DNA from: Mesorhizobium comanense
GTDB taxonomy: Bacteria > Pseudomonadota > Alphaproteobacteria > Rhizobiales > Rhizobiaceae
Length of the DNA: 64,000 nt
NCBI RefSeq assembly: GCF_005503535.1
Contig: NZ_SCNN01000005.1
Span: forward strand, 248,001 to 312,000
Reading direction: 5' to 3'
The notes beneath the pieces are model-generated. The model ran no database searches and had not been told where the DNA came from. It saw nothing but the letters and a program-made list of their open reading frames with translations. This document shows positions 9,048 through 17,874 of this stretch, piece after piece. The position numbers and the translations under genes are program-made. How positions within the stretch are numbered: the stretch's first letter is position 1; each line of letters starts with the position of its first letter.

Positions 9048-9471
9048 AGGCGGCCGCGGCCGAATCGATCTTGCCGGCGCGTTTGGCGCGCGAGAAATCC
9101 ATTTCGATCAAGGTGCGTTCGGCTGCCACCGTCGATAGCCGCTCGTCCCAGAACACGAACGGCAGCTCGCTCAGCTGCGCCATGTTGCGCACGAACGCAC
9201 GCGATTTCTGCGCGCGCGGGCCTTCCGAGCCGTCCATGTTGATCGGCAGCCCGATCGCCACCGCGCCGACATTTTCCTTTTCCAGCAGGGCCAGGAGCAC
9301 GGCGGCGTCGAGTGAGAATTTCCGCCGGATGATGACCGGCCGCGGATGAGCGAACGAGAATCCCCGGTCGGAAACCGCGACGCCGATAGTCTTGTCGCCG
9401 AGATCGAGGCCCGCCAGGGTCCTGCCATCGGCGAGCCGTGCCGGCAATTGCTCGATCGTGATGACTGCCAA
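8965..9471 (-). CDS. ruvX: Putative Holliday junction resolvase RuvX (YqgF)
   Basis: A 168-residue RNase H-fold nuclease of the YqgF/RuvX family, thought to act in 16S rRNA 5'-end maturation and possibly on Holliday junctions. The motifs are [46 protein letters not shown] and [14 protein letters not shown], giving the acidic active-site residues. The start is a TTG at 9471, supported by AAGGAAA seven bases upstream; there is no suitable in-frame ATG nearby. The 3' end overlaps the convergent gene at 8706-9047 by 83 bases. The divergent neighbour begins 123 bases upstream. Confidence 0.93.
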   Translation of the reverse strand: MAVITIEQLPARLADGRTLAGLDLGDKTIGVAVSDRGFSFAHPRPVIIRRKFSLDAAVLLALLEKENVGAVAIGLPINMDGSEGPRAQKSRAFVRNMAQLSELPFVFWDERLSTVAAERTLIEMDFSRAKRAGKIDSAAAAFILQGVLDRLQSLDATDRTEPDPPRAA

Positions 9472-9594
9472 TGGATTTCCTTATCTTTTTCGGCGTCTGG
9501 CATTCTTCCAGATGCATCGCGAACGCTGTACCCTTCGATATGAAGGCCGTGACCGTTCTATCGTCCGGCCGGGCAAAAATCGAGGAACGCATTC

Positions 9595-10302
9595 ATGAAA
9601 CTGACCTGGTACGGCCACTCGGCCTTCCGCATCGAAACCGGCGCCGCCCAGATCCTCATCGACCCCTATCTGATCGGCAACCCCTCCTGGACGGGTGGCT
9701 GGGAAGGGCCGGCGGAGGGGATCACGCATGTCCTGCTGACGCACGGGCACAGCGACCACATCAGCGGCGCGCTGGAAGTGCTCGGCAAGAGCGGCGCGCA
9801 GCTGGTCGCCAATTTCGAAATCTGTATGTATCTGGTCGGCAAGGGAGCCGACGGCAGCAAGATCAATCCCGGCAACATCGGCGGCACCGTCGATTGCGGC
9901 GGCTTCACCACGACATTTGTCCAGGCAATGCATTCCTCGTCATTTGGCGAGGACGGCGGCAAAAATGTCTATCTCGGCAATCCTGGCGGGCTGGTGTTGC
10001 ATTTCCCTGACGACAGGACGCTCTATCACATGGGCGATACCGATATCTTTTCCGACATGGCGCTGATCAACGAGCTGCATGAACCCAAGATCGGCATCGT
10101 GCCGGTCGGAGACCGCTTCACCATGGGCGGCGCGGTGGCTGCCCTGGCCTGCCGCCGCTTCTTCAACTTCGACACGGTCGTCCCGTGCCATTTCGGCACC
10201 TTTCCGATGATCGATGCGACCCCGGAGAAGTTCGAGGCGGGACTTGAAGGCTCGGGCGTCAAGGTCGCATTGCCTCGGATTGGAGAGACAATTACCATTT
10301 AG
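9595..10302 (+). CDS. Metal-dependent hydrolase, UPF0173 family
   Basis: A 235-residue metallo-beta-lactamase-fold protein. The metal-binding motif LLTHGHSDHISG (HxHxDH) follows the N-terminal MKLTWYGHSAFRIET strand pair and ILIDPYLIGNP. Further ligands are in AMHSSSF, YHMGDTDIFSD and VVPCHFGTFP. UPF0173 proteins are cytosolic and their natural substrate is not known. The length is normal for the family. It is divergent from ruvX and is followed by a short secreted protein after 24 bases. Confidence 0.9.
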   Translation: MKLTWYGHSAFRIETGAAQILIDPYLIGNPSWTGGWEGPAEGITHVLLTHGHSDHISGALEVLGKSGAQLVANFEICMYLVGKGADGSKINPGNIGGTVDCGGFTTTFVQAMHSSSFGEDGGKNVYLGNPGGLVLHFPDDRTLYHMGDTDIFSDMALINELHEPKIGIVPVGDRFTMGGAVAALACRRFFNFDTVVPCHFGTFPMIDATPEKFEAGLEGSGVKVALPRIGETITI

Positions 10303-10326
10303 AGGTAGGGAAAGCGGAATTAAATC

Positions 10327-10743
10327 ATGGTGTTGAGGCGATCTCTTTGTGTGTCGATGTTTGTCGCGGCGTCTCCGGCGCTCGCTGCCGATGATTTCAT
10401 CGAAGGGGTCTATCTCCAGTCAGAGGAGCTTTGCGCGCAGGCCAGGAAGGATACGCTGCAGACATTGATCGACACCGGCAACATCGTGCTGTCGGCGCAT
10501 GGCTTGCAGGGCGTCGAGTATACCTGCGAGTTCGTCCAGATCAGCAAGGCGACACGCTCGCCAAGCTGGGCTGTGACGGCCATCTGCCGGGAGCCGGGCT
10601 ATGTCTTTCCCGATGTGCTTTCGGTGACGCGGGTCAGTCCGACGCAACTCGACCTCGTATCCGTCCGGCCCATCGACAACGAAAGCGAGGCGAGCGGCAA
10701 CAGCGGCAGCTACTATTTGTGCGAGGGAATAGCGCCGCCATAA
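10327..10743 (+). CDS. Hypothetical secreted protein
   Basis: A 138-residue protein with a signal peptide (MVLRRSLCVSMFVAASPALA, cleavage before ADDFIEG). The mature part has four cysteines spaced widely (ELCAQ, YTCEF, AICRE, YLCEG), which would allow two disulfide bonds in the periplasm. I do not recognise the family. It lies 24 bases after the UPF0173 hydrolase and 35 bases before the radical SAM gene. The ribosome-binding site is weak. Confidence 0.65.
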   Translation: MVLRRSLCVSMFVAASPALAADDFIEGVYLQSEELCAQARKDTLQTLIDTGNIVLSAHGLQGVEYTCEFVQISKATRSPSWAVTAICREPGYVFPDVLSVTRVSPTQLDLVSVRPIDNESEASGNSGSYYLCEGIAPP

Positions 10744-10778
10744 TGGGACGATGATCGGTTCGTGGGGGACTGTGTTCG

Positions 10779-11636
10779 ATGGCAATACTCAAACGGATGG
10801 CGTTGCTCCTGCGCGCAAAGCAGCCTGTGTTCCGGAATCTGGAGCTGCATGTCGCTCACGGCTGCAATCTCTCCTGCGAGAGCTGTTCGCACTACTCCAA
10901 TCACGGCCATGCCGGCACCGTTTCGCTCGAGGATGCCGACCAATGGATGAAGCTGTGGAGCCGGCGCGTCTCGGTCAAGCGGTTCACGCTGCTTGGCGGC
11001 GAGCCAAGCATCCATCCGCGGTTGCCCGATTTTGTCGGCTTGGTGCGGCGTCACTGGCCCGATACGCGCATCGAAATCATCAGCAATGGCTTCTTCCTGC
11101 ACCGCCATCCGACGTTGCCAGGCATTCTTGCCGCCGACGCGGACAACAAGTTGATCGTCTCGGTCCATCACGATTCGGATGAATATCGGGAAAGGTTGCG
11201 GCCGATCTTCGAGCTTCTGGAGACATGGCAGGGGGAACACAAGCTGCGCGTCGACATCCGTCCCTCGGACAAGAACTGGACCCGGCGCTACGAAGGTTTT
11301 GGCGGCGCCATGCTGCCTTTCGAGGATGGCGATCCTCGCGCCAGCTGGAAGATCTGCCCGGCCCGCCATTGCAAGCAACTGCATGACGGGCAGATCTGGA
11401 AATGCGCGCCGCTGGCCTATCTGCCGATGCAGAAGGCAAAGTACCAACTCTCCGGGAAGTGGGATCCCTATCTCGCCTATCGTCCGCTCGATCCGGATTG
11501 CTCCGACGCCGAACTGCGCGCCTTCGCTGCGCTGGAGGACGAACAGGCTTGCGGTATGTGTGCGGCGAAGCCGCGCCTTTTCGAACTGCCCAATCCTTTG
11601 CATCGTCAAAGGGGGCAGGCAGGTTTGCCAGCCTAG
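10779..11636 (+). CDS. Radical SAM protein with C-terminal SPASM-like cysteines
   Basis: A 285-residue radical S-adenosylmethionine enzyme. The cluster motif CxxxCxxC is C29, C33 and C36 (GCNLSCESC), followed by the TLLGGEPSIHP motif that contacts SAM and by IEIISNGFFL. The C-terminal part has additional cysteines at 193, 198, 209, 241, 258 and 261 (ICPARHC, IWKCAPL, ACGMC), consistent with an auxiliary iron-sulfur cluster of SPASM or twitch type. Such enzymes often modify peptides or small cofactors, but no precursor peptide is evident. A GGGGGA stretch lies about ten bases before the ATG. The substrate is unknown. Confidence 0.88.
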   Translation: MAILKRMALLLRAKQPVFRNLELHVAHGCNLSCESCSHYSNHGHAGTVSLEDADQWMKLWSRRVSVKRFTLLGGEPSIHPRLPDFVGLVRRHWPDTRIEIISNGFFLHRHPTLPGILAADADNKLIVSVHHDSDEYRERLRPIFELLETWQGEHKLRVDIRPSDKNWTRRYEGFGGAMLPFEDGDPRASWKICPARHCKQLHDGQIWKCAPLAYLPMQKAKYQLSGKWDPYLAYRPLDPDCSDAELRAFAALEDEQACGMCAAKPRLFELPNPLHRQRGQAGLPA

Positions 11637-11710
11637 GCTTCGCATGATGGATGTTGCGCGTGGCGCGTGGCGCCGCTATAGCCCGGACTGGTTTTCCCCG
11701 AGGCAAGAAT

Positions 11711-11998
11711 ATGTCCGTTGATCTTCAGACTGTGAAGCGCGTCGCGCGTCTCGCCCGCATCGCGGTGAGCGAGGAGGACGCGGAACGCATGACCGGTGAG
11801 CTGAACGCCATTCTGGGCTTCGTCGAACAGCTCAGTGAAGTCGATGTCTCCGGCGTCGAGCCGATGACCTCGGTGACCCCGATGGAGATGAAGAAGCGGC
11901 AGGACGTCGTCACCGACGGCAACAAGGCTGCCGATATCGTCGCCAACGCACCCGCGACCGAAGAGAATTTCTTCCTCGTGCCGAAGGTCGTGGAGTAG
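11711..11998 (+). CDS. gatC: Asp-tRNA(Asn)/Glu-tRNA(Gln) amidotransferase subunit C
   Basis: A 95-residue GatC, which stabilises the GatA-GatB complex that converts misacylated Glu-tRNA(Gln) or Asp-tRNA(Asn) into the correct aminoacyl-tRNA. The whole protein fits the family: [45 protein letters not shown] and a C-terminal FFLVPKVVE. The start at 11711 gives the standard length. It is followed after seven bases by an acetyltransferase gene and then by gatA. Confidence 0.95.
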   Translation: MSVDLQTVKRVARLARIAVSEEDAERMTGELNAILGFVEQLSEVDVSGVEPMTSVTPMEMKKRQDVVTDGNKAADIVANAPATEENFFLVPKVVE

Positions 11999-12005
11999 CG
12001 GGCCG

Positions 12006-12461
12006 ATGGCAATCGAGATCGCCGTCGAGACGCCGCTGCAGGACGATGTGCGCGGCCTGGTCGCCGAGCTCAACGCGACGCTGCTCGAACTGACGCCGCC
12101 GGAACATTGCTACCACCTGACCGTCGAACAGATGGCGGGCGAAGACACAACCGTCTTAATCGCCCGTGACGATGGCCTTGCCATCGGCTGCGGCGCGCTC
12201 AAGCGTCACGGCGACGCGGTCGGCGAGGTCAAGCGCATGTACACGCGGCCCACGCATCGCGGCCGCAAGATCGGCGCCAAAATCGTCGAACGTGTCGAGG
12301 CGCTGGCTCGCGAAGAAGGGTTGAAGCGCCTGGTGCTGGAGACCGGCGACCGCCATCCGGCCGCGTGGACCGTTTACGAGCGCGCCGGCTTTTCACGCTG
12401 CGGCCCGGTGCTGGATTATCCCGACTCCCCGTGGTCGGTGTTTTACGAAAAGAGCTTTTGA
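12006..12461 (+). CDS. GNAT family N-acetyltransferase
   Basis: A 151-residue Gcn5-related acetyltransferase. The acetyl-CoA binding motif A is [27 protein letters not shown] (R/Q-x-x-G-x-G/A type, here RGRKIG). The C-terminal part, [33 protein letters not shown], is typical. The substrate is unknown. It is packed between gatC (seven-base gap) and gatA (one-base overlap TGATG), so all three are almost certainly cotranscribed and the last two translationally coupled. It is unlike GatB or GatD and is not a recognised amidotransferase subunit. Confidence 0.9.
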   Translation: MAIEIAVETPLQDDVRGLVAELNATLLELTPPEHCYHLTVEQMAGEDTTVLIARDDGLAIGCGALKRHGDAVGEVKRMYTRPTHRGRKIGAKIVERVEALAREEGLKRLVLETGDRHPAAWTVYERAGFSRCGPVLDYPDSPWSVFYEKSF

Positions 12462-14026
12462 TGAGCGACCTGACCCGACTGACGATTTCGCAAGCCCGCG
12501 CCAAGCTGCGCGCCAAGGAAATCACCGCGACCGAGATTACCGAGGCCTATCTCCAGGCGATCGATCGCGCCAATCCGGCGCTGAACGCCTATGTGGCGGT
12601 CACCGGCGACAAGGCCCGCGATATGGCCAAGGCGTCCGACGCCAGGCTGGTCAAGGGCGAGGGCGGTGCGCTGGAAGGCATTCCGCTTGGCATCAAGGAT
12701 CTGTTCGGCACCGAGGGCGTGCACACCCAGGCCTGCAGCCATGTGCTCGACGGTTTCAAGCCGCGCTATGAATCGACCGTCACCTCGAACCTGTGGGCTG
12801 ACGGCGCCGTCATGCTGGGCAAGCTCAACATGGACGAGTTCGCCATGGGCTCGTCCAATGAGACATCCCACTACGGTCCGGTCATCAATCCGTGGCGGCG
12901 CTCGCGCGTCGACACGGTGGTGATGCCAACGACCCATCAGGGCGACGGTGGCTTTGTCTCGGCCGGCGGCACCAAGACCCAGCGCAGCCTGGACAATGCC
13001 CAGCTGGTGCCGGGCGGTTCTTCCGGTGGTTCTGCTACGGCCGTCTCCGCCTTCCTGTGCGCCGGCGCCACGGCCACCGACACGGGCGGTTCGATCCGCC
13101 AGCCAGCGGCCTTCACCGGCACGGTCGGCATCAAGCCGACCTATGGCCGCTGCTCGCGCTGGGGCATCGTCGCCTTCGCCTCGTCGCTCGACCAGGCCGG
13201 GCCGATCGCGCGCGACGTGCGCGACGCCGCGATCCTGCTCAAATCCATGGCTTCGGTCGACCCCAAGGACACCACATCGGTCGACCGGCCCGTGCCGGAC
13301 TACGAGGCTGCGATCGGCAAGCCGATCAAAGGCATGAAGGTCGGCATTCCCAGGGAGTACCGCGTCGACGGCATGCCCGAGGAGATCGAGGCGCTCTGGC
13401 AAAAAGGCATTGCCTGGCTGAAGGACGCCGGCGCCGAGATTGTCGACATTTCGCTGCCGCATACCAAGTACGCCCTACCGGCCTATTACATCGTGGCGCC
13501 GGCCGAGGCGTCGTCCAACCTGGCGCGTTATGACGGCGTCCGCTATGGCTTGCGGGTGCCGGGCAAGGACATTGTCGAGATGTACGAGAAGACCCGCGCC
13601 GCCGGCTTTGGCCGCGAGGTCAAGCGCCGCATCATGATCGGCACCTATGTGCTGTCGGCCGGCTATTACGACGCTTATTACTTGCAGGCACAAAAAGTGC
13701 GCAACCTGATCAAGCGCGACTTCGAGAACGTTTTCGCCGCCGGTGTCGACGTCATCCTGACGCCGGCGACGCCATCCGCCGCCTTCGGCATCGCCGACGA
13801 AGACATGGCCGCCGATCCGGTCAAGATGTATCTCAACGACATCTTCACCGTGACCGTCAACATGGCCGGGTTGCCGGGCATCGCCGTGCCGGCGGGGCTT
13901 GATCCCAAGGGCCTGCCGCTTGGCCTGCAGCTTATCGGCAGGCCGTTCGAAGAGGAGACGCTGTTCCAGACCGCCGGCGTCATCGAGCAGGCGGCCGGCA
14001 CGTTCCAGCCCGAGAAATGGTGGTGA
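12461..14026 (+). CDS. gatA: Asp-tRNA(Asn)/Glu-tRNA(Gln) amidotransferase subunit A
   Basis: The glutaminase subunit of GatCAB (521 aa), which releases ammonia from glutamine for transamidation. Amidase-signature catalytic residues are visible: Lys79 (LGIKD), cis-Ser187 (VPGGSSGGS) and nucleophile Ser211 ([10 protein letters not shown]). Between NPW (about residue 145) and VPGGSS (183) lies an unusual insertion of roughly 35 residues containing [12 protein letters not shown] and [12 protein letters not shown] recall a very similar stretch in other mesorhizobial GatA proteins. The ATG overlaps the acetyltransferase stop. No gatB is adjacent, so GatB must be encoded elsewhere. Confidence 0.95.
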   Translation: MSDLTRLTISQARAKLRAKEITATEITEAYLQAIDRANPALNAYVAVTGDKARDMAKASDARLVKGEGGALEGIPLGIKDLFGTEGVHTQACSHVLDGFKPRYESTVTSNLWADGAVMLGKLNMDEFAMGSSNETSHYGPVINPWRRSRVDTVVMPTTHQGDGGFVSAGGTKTQRSLDNAQLVPGGSSGGSATAVSAFLCAGATATDTGGSIRQPAAFTGTVGIKPTYGRCSRWGIVAFASSLDQAGPIARDVRDAAILLKSMASVDPKDTTSVDRPVPDYEAAIGKPIKGMKVGIPREYRVDGMPEEIEALWQKGIAWLKDAGAEIVDISLPHTKYALPAYYIVAPAEASSNLARYDGVRYGLRVPGKDIVEMYEKTRAAGFGREVKRRIMIGTYVLSAGYYDAYYLQAQKVRNLIKRDFENVFAAGVDVILTPATPSAAFGIADEDMAADPVKMYLNDIFTVTVNMAGLPGIAVPAGLDPKGLPLGLQLIGRPFEEETLFQTAGVIEQAAGTFQPEKWW

Positions 14027-14054
14027 CGTTGTCTCTCATCTAAAGGGGTGAGGG

Positions 14055-14852
14055 ATGTTCTTCTATCTGTCGAAGATATTCTGGTTCTTCATCCAGCCGG
14101 TCAACCTGGCGATCTTCCTGCTTTTGGCGGGTCTGATCGCGAGGACGATCAGCCGGCGGCGGCTCGCCGCCACAGCCAGCGTTCTGGCGTTTCTGATCCT
14201 GGCTCTGTCGGCATGGACATCGCTCGGCGCCATGATGCTCAATCCGCTCGAGGAGCGCTTTCCCAAGCCGCCTTTGCCGGAGAAAGTCGATGGCATCGTC
14301 GTGCTGGGCGGCGGCTTCGAAGGCGCCATCAATCTGGCGCGCGGCGGTTATGAGCTGAACAGCGGCGGCGACCGCATGGTGGAGACGGCCATCCTCGCCC
14401 GGCGCTTCCCGCAGGCAAAAGTGGTCGTGTCCGGCGGCAACGGTTCGCTATTCCTGGATGGAGAGGGTGACGCGGACACGGCACCCCGCCTGCTTGGCGC
14501 GCTGGGTGTTGCGGCTGACCGGCTGATCCTGGAAGACAAGTCCCGCAACACCTACGAGAATGCCGTCTTCAGCCGCAATCTGGTCCAACCGAAGCCGGGC
14601 GAGACCTGGCTGCTGGTGACGTCGGCCTTCCACATGCCGCGCGCCAAGGCGCTGTTCGACAAGGCGGGTTTCGCCACGGTTGCCTGGCCTGTCGACTACC
14701 GCACCTCCGGCCAGGAAGGCATCGGCCTGTTCCGCGACAACCCGGGCGACTCGCTGCAGGCAACCACGATCGCGATCCGCGAATGGATCGGGCTTTTCGC
14801 CTATTGGCTTTCCGGCCGGATCGATCAGCCCTTTCCGGCGCCGGGCGGCTGA
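14055..14852 (+). CDS. YdcF family (DUF218) membrane protein
   Basis: A 265-residue protein with two N-terminal hydrophobic helices (about 5-30 and 38-62) and a DUF218/YdcF domain beyond residue 78. The domain shows the motifs VDGIVVLGGGFEG, AKVVVSGGNGSLF, LEDKSRNTYENAVFSRN and TSAFHMPRAKALFDKAGF. Family members include ElyC and SanA, linked to envelope carrier-lipid metabolism; the precise activity here is unknown. The ATG at 14055 follows GGGGTGAGGG. The final 28 bases overlap the convergent DUF599 gene. Confidence 0.88.
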   Translation: MFFYLSKIFWFFIQPVNLAIFLLLAGLIARTISRRRLAATASVLAFLILALSAWTSLGAMMLNPLEERFPKPPLPEKVDGIVVLGGGFEGAINLARGGYELNSGGDRMVETAILARRFPQAKVVVSGGNGSLFLDGEGDADTAPRLLGALGVAADRLILEDKSRNTYENAVFSRNLVQPKPGETWLLVTSAFHMPRAKALFDKAGFATVAWPVDYRTSGQEGIGLFRDNPGDSLQATTIAIREWIGLFAYWLSGRIDQPFPAPGG

Positions 14853-15544
14853 CCGATGACGGCCCGCCGTGCCGCCGAAAAGAACTGGCGCCGCACCAGA
14901 ACGGCCAGAAGCAGAATCGTCGACAGCACGAACACGACCGGATCGACGAACCAGCCGAGATAACCGATCGAGAAGAACACCCCGCGCAGGCCGGAGTTGA
15001 AATGCTTGCCGGCCAGCATGTTCATCTGCGTGGCGCGCCACACCGCCGTTTCGGTGACCGGATTGCGCGAAGCTTCGCCATGCGGGATCGGCACGGCACC
15101 GATCAGGATCGAACAGTAGTTGAAAAGGCGGTAGGCCCAGCCGAACTTGAAGAACGAAAAGGCCAGGATCAGCGCCAGCCCCAGCACCTTTATCTGGAAA
15201 GCCGCCCGCAACGGCGCGCCGCCGAGAGGCAGGTTGCTCAGCACCTCGAGCACCCGGTCGGATGCGCCGAGCAGAGCGAAACAGCCGCCGAGCGCTATCA
15301 GCGAGCTGGAGGCGAAGAAAGCGGTGCCTTGTTGCAGGCCGTTCATGATCGCGGTGTCGACGATGCGGATCTCGCGCTCGGCCATGGTGCGCATCCAGGC
15401 TTCGCGTTGCGCATTCATGGCGGTCGTGAGCGACATGCGGCTGACCAGCCTGCCGTCCGAGGCGAGCGTGTGCAGGAGCCATGCCAGCAGGAAGAAGCCA
15501 AGCGCCGCGATATCAGCTGCCGACAGGTAGGAGGAACTGGCCAT
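14825..15544 (-). CDS. DUF599 family membrane protein
   Basis: A 239-residue inner-membrane protein of the DUF599 family. Four hydrophobic segments are visible: residues 10-30, about 70-92, about 118-135 and about 190-220. The family signature includes WLLHTLASDGRLVSRMSLTTAMNAQREAWMRTMAEREIRIVDTAIMN in the first loop and MNMLAGKHFNSGLRGVFFSIGYLGWF near the C-terminus. The function is unknown. It starts at 15544, four bases downstream of the RutB-like stop, so the two minus-strand genes are probably one transcript. Its 3' end overlaps the YdcF gene by 28 bases. Confidence 0.88.
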   Translation of the reverse strand: MASSSYLSAADIAALGFFLLAWLLHTLASDGRLVSRMSLTTAMNAQREAWMRTMAEREIRIVDTAIMNGLQQGTAFFASSSLIALGGCFALLGASDRVLEVLSNLPLGGAPLRAAFQIKVLGLALILAFSFFKFGWAYRLFNYCSILIGAVPIPHGEASRNPVTETAVWRATQMNMLAGKHFNSGLRGVFFSIGYLGWFVDPVVFVLSTILLLAVLVRRQFFSAARRAVIGQPPGAGKG

Positions 15545-15548
15545 TGGT

Positions 15549-16244
15549 TCAGATTGGCTGGGGTTCGGCGGGTTCCATTTGCAGGGCCGCTATGACCATG
15601 TCGGTCCGCGTAACCCATCCCAGGGCGTTCTCGAAGTTCCACAAGGTCGACTGCCGATTGAAATCCGGACCCGAATGGTTCATCGCGTCCTCGACCAGGA
15701 TCGGCCAGAACTCCCGCGAGTACGCGTCTCGCGCGGTCGCATCGACGCAGATGTTGGTGGCGACCCCGCTGAACAGAAGGTAGCGGATCCCGCGAGCCCG
15801 CAGATACGCCTCCAGGCCGGTATCGCAAAATCCGCTATAGCGCGACTTGCGGACAATCTTGTCGCCTGGCGCGGGCTTCAAAGCATCGACGATCTGCCAG
15901 TCCCAACTGCCGTCAATCAGCAGCTTGCCGCGAAGCTCCGGGCGCTCGCGCATCATCACCATCCCCAGTTCCTTGTAGTGGTTCGGGGAGGTGGCGTCCC
16001 CGCCGTCGCTGAGGTCGGGCTTGTAGGACATCTGGAGGTAGACCACGGCCATGCCGCTTTCGCGGGCAGCGGCCAGCAGGCGGCGGTTGGCGTCGATGGC
16101 CGGCACCGCGCCCGATATGTCGATGCCCGCCAGGTCGAACATGCCGCCCGCCGAGGCAAAGGCGTTCTGCATGTCGACGACGATCACCGCCGTGCGGGTG
16201 GGATCGATACGCACTGGCTTGGGCCTGGCATTCAACGCGAGCAT
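15549..16244 (-). CDS. RutB-like isochorismatase-family amidohydrolase
   Basis: A 231-residue cysteine hydrolase of the isochorismatase superfamily. The catalytic Asp is in IVVDMQNAF, the Lys in KIVRKSRYSGF and the Cys in SGVATNICVDATARDAY. Overall it resembles E. coli RutB, the ureidoacrylate amidohydrolase of uracil breakdown, including SWDWQIVDAL, NHSGPDFNRQS and GWVTRTD. No rutA, C, D or F gene is near, so the RutB function is only a possibility. The start at 16244 has GAGGGGG five bases upstream; the frame extends further to 16373 without support. It is divergent from sdaA. Confidence 0.85.
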   Translation of the reverse strand: MLALNARPKPVRIDPTRTAVIVVDMQNAFASAGGMFDLAGIDISGAVPAIDANRRLLAAARESGMAVVYLQMSYKPDLSDGGDATSPNHYKELGMVMMRERPELRGKLLIDGSWDWQIVDALKPAPGDKIVRKSRYSGFCDTGLEAYLRARGIRYLLFSGVATNICVDATARDAYSREFWPILVEDAMNHSGPDFNRQSTLWNFENALGWVTRTDMVIAALQMEPAEPQPI

Positions 16245-16435
16245 CACATCCCCCTCTGCAATCACGGACAACGCTGTCGTGCCCGGCGCAAGATAGCCGC
16301 GCCCCGACGGTCCGGCAATCAATGTCGCTGCCAGAGCAAACAAGGTCGGCGGATGCCGAGCCGCGATCGTCAAAAGAGCGGAAACATCCCGCGAGTTCCT
16401 ATATATGGTCCTCGACGCACGACCCAGGAGACAAC

Positions 16436-17839
16436 GTGTTCCTTTCGGTTTTCGACCTGTTCAAGATCGGCATCGGGCCTTCCAGTTCGCACACGATGGG
16501 GCCGATGACGGCCGCGCGGCGGTTCCTCGACGAGGTTGCGGGGGACGACTGGCCGCGGCCGGCAGGCAGCACGGTTGCCCGAATCGGCGCCAGCCTGCAC
16601 GGATCGCTCGCCTATACCGGCATCGGCCATGGCAGCGACCGCGCCGTTGTTCTCGGCCTCGCCGGGCAAACTCCGCAGACGGTCGATCCCGACCAGGCCG
16701 ACGATATCGTCGCCCGCATCTCCGCGGACAAGCTGATATCCCCGCCCGGCCATCCCTCCTACCGCTTCGATCCCGCCACCGATCTGGTGCTCGATCGCAA
16801 GACGCCGCTCACGGGCCACGCCAACGGCATGGCCTTCTACGCCTATGACGCCGGCGGCCGCCTGCTGCTAAAGCGCATCTACTATTCGATCGGCGGCGGC
16901 TTCGTGGTTTCGGAAGAAGAACTGCAGCGCATGAAGGCCAAGGGGTCGGTGACCACGGAAGGCAAGAAGGTGCCGTACCCCTTCAAGAATGCCGTCGAGA
17001 TGCTGAAGATGGCGGCAAAGAGCGGTCTCTCCATCGCCGAAATGAAGCGGGTCAACGAGGAGACGCAGATGTCGCGCGAGGAGCTTGACGCCGGCCTCGA
17101 CGGCATCTGGGGCGCCATGAAGGGTTGCATCGACCGCGGCCTGTCGCAGGACGGCATCATGCCGGGCGGTCTGAAGGTGCGCCGCCGCGCCCGGCAGCTC
17201 CACGACAAGCTGCAGGAGCAGTGGCAGCAGAACCGCCCCAATCCGCTGCTGGCCAATGACTGGCTCTCCATCTATGCCATGGCCGTCAACGAGGAGAATG
17301 CGGCCGGCGGCCGCGTCGTCACCGCGCCGACCAATGGCGCGGCCGGCACGCTGCCGGCGGTGCTGCGTTACTGGCTGCACTTCCATCCCGAAGCCGATCA
17401 GCCGAGCATTCGCGACTTCCTGCTGACCGCCGCCGCGGTCGGCGGCATCATCAAATCCAATGCGTCGATCTCCGGCGCCGAAGTCGGCTGCCAGGGCGAA
17501 GTGGGTTCGGCCTCGGCGATGGCCGCGGCCGGGCTCTGCGCCGTCATGGGCGGCACGCCCGAGCAGGTCGAGAACGCTGCCGAAATCGCGCTCGAACATC
17601 ATCTGGGCATGACCTGCGATCCCGTCGGCGGATTGGTTCAGGTACCGTGCATCGAGCGCAACGCCCTTGGCGCGGTCAAGGCGGTGACGGCGGCATCGCT
17701 GGCGATCAAGGGCGACGGCGTCCATTTCGTGCCGCTGGACGCTGCGATCGAAACCATGCGCCAGACCGGCCTCGACATGAACGAGAAGTACAAGGAAACC
17801 AGCCTTGGCGGCCTCGCGGTCAATGTCGTGGAGTGCTGA
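16436..17839 (+). CDS. sdaA: L-serine ammonia-lyase (iron-sulfur type)
   Basis: A single-chain L-serine dehydratase (467 aa) that converts serine to pyruvate and ammonia using a [4Fe-4S] cluster. The N-terminal beta domain begins [21 protein letters not shown]. The catalytic alpha domain contains [38 protein letters not shown] and [22 protein letters not shown]. The cluster cysteines are most likely C352, C394 and C405. GTG at 16436 is the start because AGGAG lies five bases upstream and the protein then has the family's normal N-terminus. No serine transporter or glycine cleavage gene is adjacent. Confidence 0.95.
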   Translation: MFLSVFDLFKIGIGPSSSHTMGPMTAARRFLDEVAGDDWPRPAGSTVARIGASLHGSLAYTGIGHGSDRAVVLGLAGQTPQTVDPDQADDIVARISADKLISPPGHPSYRFDPATDLVLDRKTPLTGHANGMAFYAYDAGGRLLLKRIYYSIGGGFVVSEEELQRMKAKGSVTTEGKKVPYPFKNAVEMLKMAAKSGLSIAEMKRVNEETQMSREELDAGLDGIWGAMKGCIDRGLSQDGIMPGGLKVRRRARQLHDKLQEQWQQNRPNPLLANDWLSIYAMAVNEENAAGGRVVTAPTNGAAGTLPAVLRYWLHFHPEADQPSIRDFLLTAAAVGGIIKSNASISGAEVGCQGEVGSASAMAAAGLCAVMGGTPEQVENAAEIALEHHLGMTCDPVGGLVQVPCIERNALGAVKAVTAASLAIKGDGVHFVPLDAAIETMRQTGLDMNEKYKETSLGGLAVNVVEC

Positions 17840-17874
17840 GCCGCAACGGCCTCGATCAGACGGGCGGCTCCCGC

